From contig OZ237747.1 in NCBI GenBank assembly GCA_965178125.1, positions 248,001 through 312,000 on the forward strand: DNA of 64,000 nt. Direction: 5' to 3'. A model generated the notes under the pieces. That model was not told the DNA's origin. It ran no database searches and saw nothing but the letters and a program-made list of their open reading frames with translations. The DNA is from Bilabrum cf. latius. Lineage: Eukaryota; Bigyra: Bicosoecida; Bigyra; Bicosoecida. A program made the translations under genes and the position numbers. The stretch's first letter is position 1; each line of letters begins with the position of its first letter. Shown here in pieces: positions 10,801 to 22,111 of this stretch.

Positions 10801-13800
10801 CTGCGCTGCTCCAAGCCCGCCGCTCCACGCGCACGCGCCGCGTCGGCGTCGCTGGCGGCCTGCGCAGCCTCCGATCTCGCCTGCAGCACCTCACGCTGCG
10901 CCAGCTCCTGAAGCTCCAGCAGCCTCCGGTGGGCCGCTTCCGTCTGCTCCTTGTCGCGGCGGGCCTGTTCCAGCTGCAGGACTGCCTTCTCCGCGGCAGC
11001 CTGTCTTCGCCTCGTCTCGGCCTTCACGGCTGCTGCCGATTCTGCCCTGATGCTGGCAGCCCCACTGCTCTGCGCGGCAGCGGCCGACACCACCGCGGCT
11101 CGAGCGGCTGCCGCCCGGTCTCGCAGCTCCTACTCCGCCAGCGCCGCCCGCTCGGCTGTTCTGCGCGAGGCGGTCCACAGCCCCTCGGCTGTGGGCGCGG
11201 GCAACCGGCCCCCAGAGACCGTAACCTCCTCGCCCCCATCCCCCTCTTCCCCTCGCTGGCTCGCGCCCGACTCCCCCAGGTATGCTGTGGATCCCACCGC
11301 GGTCACGCTGCGGGCGCCGTGACGGCCCGCCACGGATTCGATCAGGCGGTGCAGGGCAGTGTAAGCCACTCCCACCGCTTCTCCACGCTGGTCCGCGCGC
11401 GCGATCCGAGCCGACACGGCAGACTCGGCCGCCCGAATCCTGCCCGCCAACGGGGCCACGGTCCCAGCCGCAGGCGCGCCCACCTGTCTCTCTGCCTCGG
11501 CATCCACGGCCGCGGAGAGCTGCGCCACGCGGTCCAGGACCGCCCCTCGAGAGTGGGGCTGCAGGGACAGCACAAAGGGGCTGGAGGGAGCGAGAGGCCC
11601 GCAGAACTCCCCCTGCTGCCCCTGCTAGTCCACTGGATCGCTGGCGGGACCACGGCTGCCAGCGGGTGCCCCATCCCTACCGATAGACCCAGACCCGTAC
11701 CCCGCCGCTGGACGAGAGAACTTGCCCCTGCGACCGGGAGGGGGCAGCTCGAACCCCTTGCGACCACCAACCGAATCGTCCAAACCCCTGGCTGAGGCTG
11801 AACGGGCGGCCGCGGCCGCTGCTACGTGCGCCGCGTCGGCCTCGTCGTATTCCACAGCACGCCTGGCCACCGCCTCGGCTGCCTCGCGGGGGTCGAACCG
11901 CCTCTCGCCCAGCCGAGGGTGCCTCGACACCGGCACGGCCCCACCGCTGCCAGGGAACACGCGCGCGTCCACCTCGGCACCCACGGTGCCCAGCGCCTCC
12001 GGGAGCTCCTCGTCCTCCTTGATGCTGGCCGGGCCCCGTTCCTGGTAGTGCGCCACGGCAGCCTCCACCGCGCCCGGCTGGGTAAAGTCGATCCTCGCGA
12101 GCAGGGCCGCCCGTATGGCGGTTCTCCTCCTCCTTCCCTCGCTCTCCACCTCCCTCCTCAGGTCACTCAGCTGCCTCTCCGCCTCTTGTGCCCTGGCCAG
12201 CGAGTCCTCCGCCTCGTGCTGCGCCCGGGACAGACGCTCCCTCGCCTCCTCTCGCGCGCGACGGGCCACGAACCGACGCCACACCACCAGGGCGTCTGCT
12301 TTGGCCTTCCTCGCGCGACCATTGAGCAGCTGCCTGGCGGCGAACCGAGTTGAGAGCTGCTCGATGTGACGAGCGCGCGCCTGCATGCGGCGAGAGGCAT
12401 CCGCAGACCTCCTGATCGCCGCGCTGGCGATGACCCTGGTCTTGGTGGCCTCCAGCTCCGCCTTGGCCGCCCTGCTCATGTGCCCTGCAGACTGCTGCTC
12501 GGCCTCTCTGGCCGCCTGCTTTGCGTCCTTCAGCATCTCTAGCAGCTTGAGCCTGTCCTGCTCCCACCGGGTCTCGACCCCGTGCACCGCATCCCTGGCG
12601 TGGTGCTCGGCCTTGCCCATCGCTTTCTTGGACCGTGCCCGCTCCTCCTCCAGGGCCTCTTTGTACACGTCCCTCTGAGACCTTGCCTGACCCAACCCCG
12701 CCTTGAGCTCCGCCAGCCGGGCCCGAAGACGGTCCAGCTCCAGCTCAGCCTCGTCCAGCCGGTCGTGCAGCTGCTCCGCCTCGGACTCCCGAGCCGCCAG
12801 CTCTGCACGCGCCCCCGCTCCATCCCCATCTACCCCCTGATCCATGCTGTCGTCAACCCCGTCCACAGACAGATCCAAGCCGCCGGTCTCTACCCCAAAC
12901 CCGACTGGTTCGATGGCCAGCTGCTTGCAACCGGCCTGCACACTAGTGTGCTGCCCCCCCGCAGCAGCACTGGGCGTGATGCCGGTGCCGACGTCCTTGA
13001 GCGTGGATCGCCTGCGCTGGAGCTAAAAGCTGTTCATGCGGCGGTGCGGGCTCGGCGGCGGGGGCACCAGCGCCTGCTGCCCGACGTGGGTCTGCCTCTG
13101 GCAGCTTGACATAGCCGCAGACCTACGGCGGGAAGCGGCCCCTCCTGCCCAGCCCCGGGCCCCATCGAGCATGCTCCGCATCTAGTCAAGAAAGACTCCC
13201 ATGTTGGATCCCTCGCCGCCGCCTTGACCTGTCGGGCCCTCCCGACGGCTTGATATAGCCGGCATCGAGGGTGGCACCATGCCATGGTGCCTCCTCGAGT
13301 GGTGCGACAACAGGGCATCAAACGACACGAACCGCTTGCGGCAGTGCTCGCACGGAAACACAGACACGTCCACCGTGCCGTTGGTTCGAAGCACCCGAGA
13401 ACCGCCATCCAACGTGCCCCTGCCTCGGCTTGTTCTCCCTGTTGCTCCCCCCAGACCCCCCATTTCCCCTTCCATCCCTCGCATGGTCCTGTAGGCCTGC
13501 TCCACGTACTTGCCGATCTGTACCAGGGCCTTGTGCGAGGCAGCCAGAGAAGTGGCATCCACCGCCCATGGCTGCGGCTCGCCCCCAGGCACCGTCACGT
13601 GCCCCGCCCCCGCGCTGAGCACGCCCGCATCGAGCGCAGCGCCCAGCACCTGCCTGAGGGACCTGACGGCCCTCCTCGCCTGCTCGTCCCTCTCCTCGAG
13701 GCGGGCGACCCGGGTGTTGGCAGCTCGCAGGTCTCTCTCCATCTAGGCCAGAAGGACGTCTCCTCCTGCGGTGCAATGCAGTGCACATGAAACGGATCGG

Positions 13801-14770
13801 AGTGGGGGGGGGGGGGGGTGGATCGTTGTGGGAGGCATGGCAGCTGCAATGTGCTGACAGGCGCGTGCACTGGCAAATCGCGGCCCAAATGGAGCCAGGA
13901 AAGCAATGATCAGAAGTCAACAATGTTCTTCTGGCGTGATTCGAACCCCAGCTCACTCCGTAGGTCGGCAGCCATGGACTTGCTCGCAGCTCGAGCCCTC
14001 CCACCCTCGTAGCGCCACGCCTGCAGGCACAGCTGAGTCAACTTGAAAAGCCGCACTGTATCCTCCGGAGGCCTTTCTTCCACTTCTTCCGGGCGAAGAT
14101 ATCCCCGTGCGAGCCACTGTGCCATGGACAGCACGGCTGGCGGCGGGGCGACGCCAATGCGCAGCTGCTTGCGAAGCAACGCATCGGCCTCTGTGGCCGT
14201 GAGGCCTTCGGCATCCGCCACCTTTTTGGTGTGTGCGGCAAGCTTCTTAATCCTCAGAGCATGCGCCCGAGTAAACTCGGCGGCGTCTGTCCTCAAGACT
14301 GTCCGCCAAGGTATGTGATCTCTTGACGCGGGGCTCTCAAAGGTAAACAGCGTCGAGGCCGGCAAATCGTCATCTGATGCATGCTTGGCTTCTGCATAAT
14401 TATTTGTCATTGAATTTGTCGTGCGGCTGCTATCGATGTTAAGTAGCTTCAAGACAGACCTAGCCCCAGCAATCGCAACGGCAGGTCGCCCAGCAGACAG
14501 TGCCTCTGAAGCTTTTCGTAGCGCCTGCGAGTCTGCAGATTCGCTCATTGATGAATCAAATTCTGAAAGGCTCTCTTGCCCAGATTCCGCTGTCACATTC
14601 GGATTCTATACACCCGGAACGGATGGACCCGTGCTTGGGCTCGAGACGCTACCTGACGAGGGCTTGGGCTGTAGAACTGGCGGCACAGAGTCTCTCGAGG
14701 TTCTGACAATAGAATCTATCTCCAGCAGCTGCAGCACGCCATCTGGTTTTGGCGCATCCATCGCTGCCAT
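7845..14770 (-). CDS. DZIP1: DZIP1/Iguana-like giant coiled-coil zinc-finger protein, 2,244 aa, 18 in-frame TAGs
   Basis: Exons 14770-13957 and 13765-7845 join in phase 1 (191-nt intron, donor GTGAGC, acceptor ACCGCAG) and end in TGA. At least 11 separate standard-code ORFs merge in one frame. Order: N-terminal region (about 140-255) with FTFES, HIPW and RLFKLTQLCLQ, resembling the Dzip-like N-terminal domain; a coiled coil; one C2H2 finger near 410-431 (CEHCRKRF x5 LLSHHSRRH, matching the DZIP1 C-x2-C-x-K-x-F...H-x3-RRH); long coiled coils at about 570-800 and 1150-1290; a Gly/Phe/Met-rich segment (about 1630-1710); a poly-Gln run containing two TAGs; and an acidic tail DDDDSLDDFDY. DZIP1 proteins act at the basal body in cilium formation. 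Single-gene status is very secure; DZIP1 orthology is moderately so. Confidence 0.8.
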
Positions 14771-15903
14771 GGCTTAGAGTTTTGACGACCGTTGGCTACG
14801 CCTATTTATCTTCATCATTGCGAAAAGATCATCGTGGAGTGCGTTGCATGGGTGGAGGTGGTGTTTCGGCGGGTTCAAAAGTCATACTCATGACATACAT
14901 ACAGAAAAAGGGAGAACAGAGGGGAACTCGGTGAGAAGCGTGGACATGCCGAAACGCGCGGGCGCGGACCCCTCAGCACTCGAAGAGCACGCGACTCGTC
15001 TGCCGCTCATGTCCAGATATGACATCCCAGAATTCCTCCTCTGCAGCTTGTGGTCGGGCGATCCGATCCCCACTCGGAGCCGCTCATGATCCGGAATAAA
15101 CCGCCACCCACCCACGCGCACCAGCTTACTGTTATATGTACTCGGACATCAGGATTGAAGCGACGGGGAGCAGAGGTGAGCCGGAAGACGAGGTGGGCGC
15201 AGGAGGACAGGAGGTGGAGAAGAAGAGGGGGACACCGGCACAGGCGACGACAGTGCGGTGTCAACAGGGAGAACACAACGGGAGGAATGGGGGCTCCAGG
15301 TGCAAGGCACGAGGGAGACGCGGGTGGCAGCGGGCTGCATGGCCAGCAGCACGCAGAGGGCCAACAGGTGGGTGGACAGATGTGGCGCACGGCAGGTCGG
15401 CCAGGACCGGCGCGTGCAAGCTGAAAGGATAGGGCCAAGGTGGCAATGCAGGGAGCAAAGCACACGGTCCCTAGGGCGCGGAACAGGAACAGGAAGCCAT
15501 GTGGCGACGAGGCCAGTCGGGTGAGCCTTTGCCCGGGGGGGGATCAGTCGGGTGCATTGGGAAAGTGGCGTGTACATTCGTAGTGTCAATTGAATACCGC
15601 ATTCAGGTGGACCGGTGAAGAACCAGTCGTTCGGGGTGAAGCCCAGTGGGTCCGCCGGACCGGGGGCAGGAATTTTCTTTTTGGTGGATGCCAACCAGTG
15701 TGGATTGCAGCAGCCGTGAGGATGAGCCAATGGGTGTGGTTGAAGGAACAAATCTGATCTGTAGTCTAGGTTCAATACCAGGTTCGTCTCCATCAGGCTA
15801 CCCATACCCCATATCAACCATAAATGCAGGAATACCGTTTTGCCACTAGTGCAAGCAGGCATGGCTTGATCAACAGGCCATGCACAGAGCGTACCCAAGC
15901 CTA
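14771..15903. repeat. Repeat-bearing spacer R1 upstream of DZIP1 and downstream of zinc-finger gene 1
   Basis: The first 170 bp are unique and probably hold the DZIP1 promoter. From about 14946 the sequence is repeated elsewhere. Block A (about 14954-15126, containing CTCCTCTGCAGCTTGTGGTC) recurs at about 21683-21850, and in two halves near 27622-27672 and 28221-28345. Block B (about 15130-15775) recurs near 27673-28220 and inverted near 32738-33030. The last 130 bp match the 3' flank of the other zinc-finger genes (AAATGCAGGAATAC near 15824). No gene is supported here. Confidence 0.7.
15130..15775 (+). mobile_element. Block B: short dispersed element, copy 1 (about 646 bp)
   Basis: It begins TGTTATATGTACTCGG and ends GTCTAGGTTCAA. 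The same left and right ends bound the copy at 27673-28220, but the two copies sit at different places in the surrounding block A. A shorter inverted copy is at 32738-33030. It encodes nothing recognisable. Copy 1 carries extra sequence relative to copy 2, including a stretch near 15535-15570 and one near 15680-15740. It behaves like a non-autonomous insertion; class unknown. Confidence 0.5.
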
Positions 15904-17544
15904 TCAGTGCATTGCGACGATGTGCTTCTTGAGACTGCCTGCCTGCCCAAAGCGCTGGCCGCACACAGAGCACTCGTGATTGCGCTCCCCAAGGTGCACA
16001 GTCCTCATGTGCATCGTGAGAGTACCTGCTTGCCCAAAGCGCTTGCCGCACACAGAGCACTCGTGATTGCGCTCCCCCAGGTGCACAGTCCTCATGTGCG
16101 TCGTGAGACTGCCTGCCTCCCCGAAGCGCTTGCCGCACACAGAGCACTCGTGATTGCGCTCCCCAAGGTGCACAGTCCTCATGTGCTTCGTGAGATGGCC
16201 TGCCACCCCAAAGCGCTTGCCGCACACAGAGCACTCGTGATTGCGCTCCCCAAGGTGCACAGTCCTCATGTGCGTCTTGAGATTGCCTGCCTGCCCAAAG
16301 CGCTTGCCGCACACAGAGCACTCGTGATTGCGCTCCCCATGGTGCACAGTCCTCATGTGCTTCGTGAGATTACTTGCCTGCCCAAAGCGCTTGCCGCACA
16401 CAGAGCACTCGTGATTGCGCTCCCCATGGTGCACAGTCCTCATGTGCTTAGTGAGATTGCTTGCCTCCCCGAAGCGCTTGCCGCACACAGAGCACTCGTG
16501 ATTGCGCTCCCCATGGTGCACAGTCCTCATGTGCTTTGTGAGACTGCCTGCCTCCCCGAAGCGCGTGCCGCACACAGAGCACTCGTGATTGCGCTCCCCA
16601 AGGTGCACAGTCCTCATGTGCGTCGTGAGATGGCTTGCCTGCCCGAAGCGCTTGCCGCACACAGAGCACTCGTGATTGCGCTCCCCATGGTGCACAGTCC
16701 TCATGTGCTTTGTGAGACTGCTTGCCTCCCCGAAGCGCTGGCCGCACACAGAGCACTCGTGATTGCGCTCCCCAAGGTGCACAGTCCTCATGTGCATCGT
16801 GAGACTGCCTGCCACCCCAAAGCGCTTGCCGCACACAGAGCACTCGTGATTGCGCTCCCCAAGGTGCACAGTCTTCATGTGCTTAGTGAGATTGCTTGCC
16901 TGCCCAAAGCGCTTGCCGCACACAGAGCACTCGTGATTGCGCTCCCCATGGTGCACAGTCCTCATGTGCTTTGTGAGATTACCTGCCTCCCCGAAGCGCT
17001 TGCCGCACACAGAGCACTCGTGATTGCGCTCCCCAAGGTGCACAGTCCTCATGTGCGTCTTGAGACTGCCTGCCGCCCCAAAGCGCTTGCCGCACACAGA
17101 GCAATCGTATCCCTTGCTCCTATCGCTGGTGGGCACCCCTGCCGCTGGACTCGGCTCCCTTCTCCTCCTCTTCTTCTTCTTCTCGCTTGCACCGTGCTCG
17201 TCCACTGCATCGTCAGCTTCTACGGCAGCCTCCAAGTCTTCACGGACTCTCTTCTGCCCCAAGCGCGCACCTGTGCTGGGAGCACTAGATGACATCGATT
17301 CAGTTGACTAGACTCCAGAAGCCAAGGGCAATGCAGCTGTTGAACTTGGTGCTGACGACAACTCTGGACCAAATGCCCTCCTGCTGCTTCGCCCAGCTCG
17401 CCCACTCCGGGATACAACGGCACCTAGTCCAGATGATCCCTCTTCTGCACGATCACCAAACCCCATGCTTCCGCCGGGGCCGCCCTCAAACTCTTCTTCA
17501 CTATCACTGCTCACCAGGTCGATCACCTCATCTGGATCTGCCAT
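15904..17544 (-). CDS. C2H2 zinc-finger array protein ZF1, 14 fingers, 546 aa
   Basis: ATG 17544 to TGA 15904, one exon, with one TAG (17310-17308) in ASGV-TAG-STES. The N-terminus MADPDEVIDLVSSDSEEE is a SUMO-interacting-type motif (hydrophobic VIDLV plus acidic Ser). A basic NLS (KKKKRRRRE) follows, then 14 fingers of 28 residues each. Consensus finger: CSVCGKRF-G-x-A-G-x-L-x-x-H-MRTVH with linker LGERNHE (C-x2-C-x12-H-x4-H). The DNA repeats every 84 bp and is nearly identical, while codons for helix positions -1 (E/Q/V/A), 3 (S/N/H/T), 5 and 6 (T/K/M) vary. Probable sequence-specific DNA-binding nuclear protein; target unknown. The antisense strand is also open by composition and is not a gene. 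Confidence 0.87.
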
Positions 17545-17678
17545 GGAAAACACGCCAAGATGCAACAGAAAGCCTGCACTGTCTTACAAGCTTGTCTCCA
17601 CTTCAAGTTGATAGGACTAAACACCAATGTCAGCCGAGTCGAGATACACCACGGCTTCCAGTCTGCTCCAGTACTAGG

Positions 17679-20600
17679 TCAGGGGTTTCGGGGCCTTGCC
17701 TGGATATACCCAACTCGCCACAGTGATGGCAGCTGAAGAAGCCTATACAGACAGAGATTGATTGAAGTTACTCGATGACGCTTCTCGTACTATTCGATAG
17801 GCGCGATCAATTGCCAATGGAGAAGCCTTCCTGGCCTCGGGGTTCCGCAACGAACACGGACCCCGCGCACCGCCAGCACGCAGCCTGCAGTCGATCCAGG
17901 GTTTGCACAGATACCAAGGCTGACACTCAACAAGCACACATGCATACACATCCCCATGACGCCCACATGCTAAGCCCCCTGACCATTCCAAGCCGAGTTC
18001 CAATCACACCATCCCCTCCAGACCCCCGGCACCTCGAGAAGCAAATGAGCCGACTCGGCCACGGCAGTGGCCAGCCGCTTCACCTCCCTCTTCTCCGTCG
18101 CCTTCCCTCGGGGACCACACTCCCACGTGAAGCACCCCCGCACCCCCGCGCTCGGCACACCCAGCGCCCACCCCTTGCCCTGACGGTCCCCCACGCTTAC
18201 CCCCTCCCCGCCCCCGAACACCATCGCCGCCCCCTCCCCGCTCCCGGACCCAGCCCCTTCGTCCACCGAGCCCAGGCCAGACCCAGCCCCAGAGCCCGGG
18301 CTCAAGACCCCCTGCCTCCTCCTGCTCCTGCTGCTCCTCCTGGACCCTGAGCCGATTCCAACGGAGCCCACAGCCACTGGACTCGGGCTGCCCGAGGAGG
18401 AGGACGAAGCAGCGCTCGCGGTGCCGATGCCGTCGGGGCCTGCCACAGCCGATCCCACCCGCATGGCGAGGCGCAGCAGGACGCACACCCTGTCGCTGCA
18501 GCGCACCGCATTCAACCTCGCGCCCAACGACCCACCACCTGCACCTGCACCTCCAGTGGCACAGCGCAGCGCCGAGACAGCCCCTCTGGAGCCCTGGTCC
18601 CCAGCCAAAGCGAGCATGCGCTCGAGCACCTGCTTCCTGCTCGCCTCCGCGCTTGTTCCCTCGCCGCCCCGGGGCACTCCCATCACGGCCTCTCCGCGCA
18701 CCAGGGGCATGGCCCACGCCGCACTGCGATGCATCACGTCGTGCATCATCCAGACCAGCTGAGGCACTACGGCCCGTCTCACCCAGCCGGCGGCGGGCAC
18801 GCGGCAGCACAGGGGGGTTGGGTCCCCCCCATGCCCGGACCCGGGCGCGAGTCCCCGGCCGCCCAGCCGCCCCGCGTCCAGCCCCAGGCCGGCCTCGTCC
18901 CATGGCCCGCAGTTGGCTCCGCGGGGCCGGGTCCAGTCGTTCTCCAGGCTCGCCATGGCCTGGCTCACCTCGCGGGCCGCGCCAGAGGACGGGTGCGTGG
19001 GCGCGGCGGAGGCGCCGCCGTGTTCCCCGAGCGACTCCTAGTCCGATTCCTAGTCCCAGTGCGTGCACGGACCAGGACTTGCGGGGGGCCAAGCCACGAA
19101 GACCGGAACCTACTTGATGCGCTCACGGCCTCGCCCTGCCCCTGCTCCTGCCCCTGTCGATGCCGGTGCCTCCAACCGCTCGTCCTCATCGCCCTCCTCC
19201 TGGTCTCGTGAGATGGGCCGCGAGGGAACCTGCGCGTGCGAACGGATGGACGGCACGCACAGGTCGGCACGTCCGGGCACCAGTCCTCCCAAGCCAGCGT
19301 CCTCGGGGCCCAGCACTCCGGCAGCAGCGGCCCCCGCTGCCCATCGAGTGCGAATGGCCTTCGCTCGCCTACCGCTGCTGCTGCTGCTGCTGCTGCTCCC
19401 GGTTGCATCTGCAGCACCCGAAGCCCCGCCGAGCCTTGCCCCCCAGCCGATCGCCCCTGTCTCTTCGGGCGCAGACCGGCATCCAGCCGCCACCTCTGCT
19501 GCCGCCTCCATGGGTGCCTGCAGCCACCCGCAGGCCCCGGCCCCTGCGCCCGCCACTGCCTCCGCCAGCATGGCCCACGCCCGCAGCGCCAGCAGCTCTG
19601 CCCGCCTGTACCTCCCGCTCGCCCCCTCCCTCCACCGACCCAGCGCGGCCTGCCAGTGCCCCCCCGCCAGTCCCACCAAAGTGGGGGGCCCCTCCAGGGG
19701 CTCCTGCACGGAGGCTTGCCAACGGCGGTACGCCCGCAGCGCGCGAGTCAACCGCCGCCAGCACAGGTGCTCAGACACCGCCAGGCCAAGGCTCGGATGC
19801 GCGGCGCCACTTCCGCACGCGGCCTCCCTGATCGCGTCAGCGGTCTCGTCGTACTTGAGGAGCGATCGCACCGGCGCAAATGGGCCGTAGGAAGGCTCCC
19901 CCTCGTCGTCGGCACCCTGTTCCCTCAGATCCGCAAGCGAAAGCTCCGCGGCCCGAGCCAAGTCACGCGCCTGCTAGGTGGACCCAACGCCCACCCCGTG
20001 GCCATGTGCAACCCCTTGCCCTCCCATGCCGTCCTCGCCATCCGCATCGCGATGCGCGCTCGCCCTGTCCTCTCCCTCTCCCTCTCCCTCTCCCTCTCCC
20101 TCTCCCTCTCCCTCTCCCTCTCCCTCTCCCTCTCCCTCTCCCTCTCCCTCTCCCTCTCCCTCTCCCTCTCCCTCTCCCTCTCCCTCTCCCTCTCCCTCTC
20201 CCTCTCCCTCTCCCTCTCCCTCTCCCTCTCCCTCTCCCTCGCTCTCGTCCCGCACAGACTCGCCCCCCGCGATGCACCCCACCGCGTGCAGCAGAGAGTC
20301 CAGCTCCTGCTCCGCTCTGTCTCCGACCGTGCGCCCGAAGCTAGAAGCACCCCACAGCCGCTCTCCAGCAGACGCTCCCAGCAGCAGAGGACCACCCGCG
20401 GGCGTGACACTGCCGCTCGGCACAGGGGTCCCCGTCGCGTCGCGGGGCCCCTCGCTTGGTCTCGCAAGCCCCATGGCCTTGAGGTGGTGCTCCACCATGA
20501 GCAGCCTGCACTGCGCGTTGGCAGCAGCCAGAGCGGCACGCGCGTCAGGCACGAAGGCAGACACACCTCGCGCGCTAGGCACGCAGGGAAGCGCCGCCGC

Positions 20601-21578
20601 GGCCACGGCGTGCACTCGGCGAGCGAGCCCGGGTGCCAGTCTCCATCGCCTGCAGAATGCAGCGCCGGCACTGCCCCCGAGCCCCACGCCCAGTGCGGCC
20701 GGTGCCATGGGCGGGGGCGGTGGCAGGCACCCCGCGCACCGCAGGTCCGCCCCGATCCCCCCCTTGCTGGATGATCCCCCCACGTCCACAAGCGCGGAAG
20801 CAGCCTCCCGCAACGCCTGCCTCGCGCTTGGATCCTCCACGGACCGCTCCCATCCCGGCAGCAGCCCGGCCACTGCGGCCCTCAGACCGGTCGGGGCCAG
20901 GGCAGGGAGGCTCCTCCTTGCGTGCAGAAAGGTGGACGCAAGGGCGCCCCCGTTGCAGCTCGCCCGCTGCAGCGCCGCCGTCAGCACGCCCAGCGCGCGG
21001 GGCCGCAGGAGCCCCGCCCGCACGTCCGAGGCAGCCCTGCTGTCCGCGCCTTTGGCCAGGTGCGCGATGCACGCGGCAGCATCCACAGCGCGCTGGCACT
21101 GACCCCCAGCAAGCAGGTGGCCCGCGTACAGCTCCAGGATGCGCACGGCGGACCCCATCGCGTGCATGTACTGCGAGCGACAGTCCCTGGCCTGCGCCTC
21201 CGCCTGCTCCCCACTTGTTCCCTGGGTCGCGTGCAGCACCGACCGCGCCAGGTCAGGGGCCACCGCCCGCACCGCGTCGTCGGACAACATGGCACCGCCC
21301 GCCGTCTCCGCGCCGGCACCCATCAGGCGCAGCGCCTGCGCCACGGTGCCGCCGCCGATGAGCCAGCCGGCCACGGCCCCTGCGATGGACCGCAGCACCG
21401 GCGCGTTGGCGGCGGCGAGCCTGGCCCGCGCCATGAAATCGCCGTAGGGGGCGCCCAAACGGCGGGAAGTGTGCGCCAACGAGGCTGCCGCGGCCTCCAG
21501 CTGCGGATAGGTCTCGCTCGACAGTGGGCCGCTGCTGCCTCCCTGCGCGCTACCCCTGACAGACGACACGACCCCCAT
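17679..21578 (-). CDS. 5'-truncated copy 1 of the Ubl/Ala-rich helical gene, with frameshifted C-terminus
   Basis: Homologous to the 3' part of the complete copy at 35183-41815. Homology stops at about 21671, so the N-terminal third including the Ubl region is missing. The first in-frame ATG is 21578 (GGMGVVSS), giving up to 1,299 aa. TAGs match the other copies (GVGST-TAG, RIK-TAG-VPVF, HWD-TAG-ESD-TAG). Near 18024-18028 this copy has one C fewer than copies 2-4. The shared C-terminus LLLEVPGGLEGMV is therefore replaced by EVPGVWRGWCDWNSAW, and with TAG = Gln the frame stays open for about 110 further codons to TGA at 17681-17679. It also carries the longest GAGGGA-type repeat. Expression is unproven; it may be a decaying duplicate. 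Confidence 0.55.
20070..20240. repeat. Hexanucleotide microsatellite (CTCTCC)n, about 28 units, coding for (Glu-Gly)n on the minus strand
   Basis: A pure CTCTCC run of about 171 bp lies inside copy 1 of the large gene. It is read on the minus strand as alternating Glu and Gly. The same site holds about 18 units in copy 4 (37252-37357), about 6-7 in copy 3 (about 32074-32113) and a short degenerate tract in copy 2 (about 26195-26240). The length differences show slippage since duplication. Confidence 0.9.
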
Positions 21579-21671
21579 GCCCCCGCTAGTGCTTCTGCTG
21601 TCCCCCACGGCACCGCGCGAGGGAGAGGAAGCCCCGGAACTCGCCGAGGTGCCCTCTGGAAGCGCCAGCCG

Positions 21672-22111
21672 CAAAACGCGCGGACGCTGGCCCCTCGGCG
21701 CTCGGAGAGCACCGCGACTCGATTGCCGCTCAAGTCCAGATGTGACTTCCCAGACTTCCTCCTCTGCAGCTTGTGGTCGGGCGATTCGATCCCCACTCAG
21801 TCTCGCTCATGATCCAGAACAGACCCCCACCCACCCACGCGCACCAGCTTCACCTCCCAGGGACGTCTCCGCCTGGCTATCCATTCCCCCTATCAACCAT
21901 ACCAGATCATCCCGCCGGTCACCTCCTTCACTGCAGTCGCCCTCCCACCAAACCACTTCTTGCCCTGCATAATCTTTACCAAATCCAGTTCTACGCACGA
22001 GACAGAGAAGACCGCGTCAGCAACAAAGCACAAATGCAGGAATACCTTTGACACTGGTGAAAGCAGGCATGAATTGCTAAACAGGTCGTGCACACAGCGT
22101 ATCCAAGCCTA
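21672..22111. repeat. Spacer R2 between units 1 and 2 (uninterrupted block A plus zinc-finger 3' flank)
   Basis: Starts exactly where homology of copy 1 to the full-length gene ends (junction near 21671). It contains block A without the block B insertion, so it serves as the empty-site reference, followed by about 260 bp shared with the 3' flank of zinc-finger gene 3. No gene supported. Confidence 0.65.

Noticed and set aside
13930-13960. tRNA T-arm-like sequence GGTTCGAATC on the minus strand
   Set aside because: No matching stems or acceptor arm could be built around it; it lies across an exon/intron boundary of the DZIP1-like gene.
15880-17292. Long plus-strand ORFs antisense to the zinc-finger arrays (also 22271-23416, 28577-29296, 33591-34472)
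   Set aside because: They arise because the 84-bp repeat (a multiple of 3) lacks stops in the antisense frame. The minus frame has perfect C2H2 ligands and conserved N-terminal extensions; the plus frame has no recognisable domain.
20041-20340. ORFs coding for (Leu-Ser)n, (Ser-Pro)n, (Arg-Glu)n or (Gly-Arg)n across the CTCTCC tract
   Set aside because: Frame shadows of a hexanucleotide repeat; only the minus-strand Glu-Gly frame is continuous with flanking protein sequence shared by all copies.
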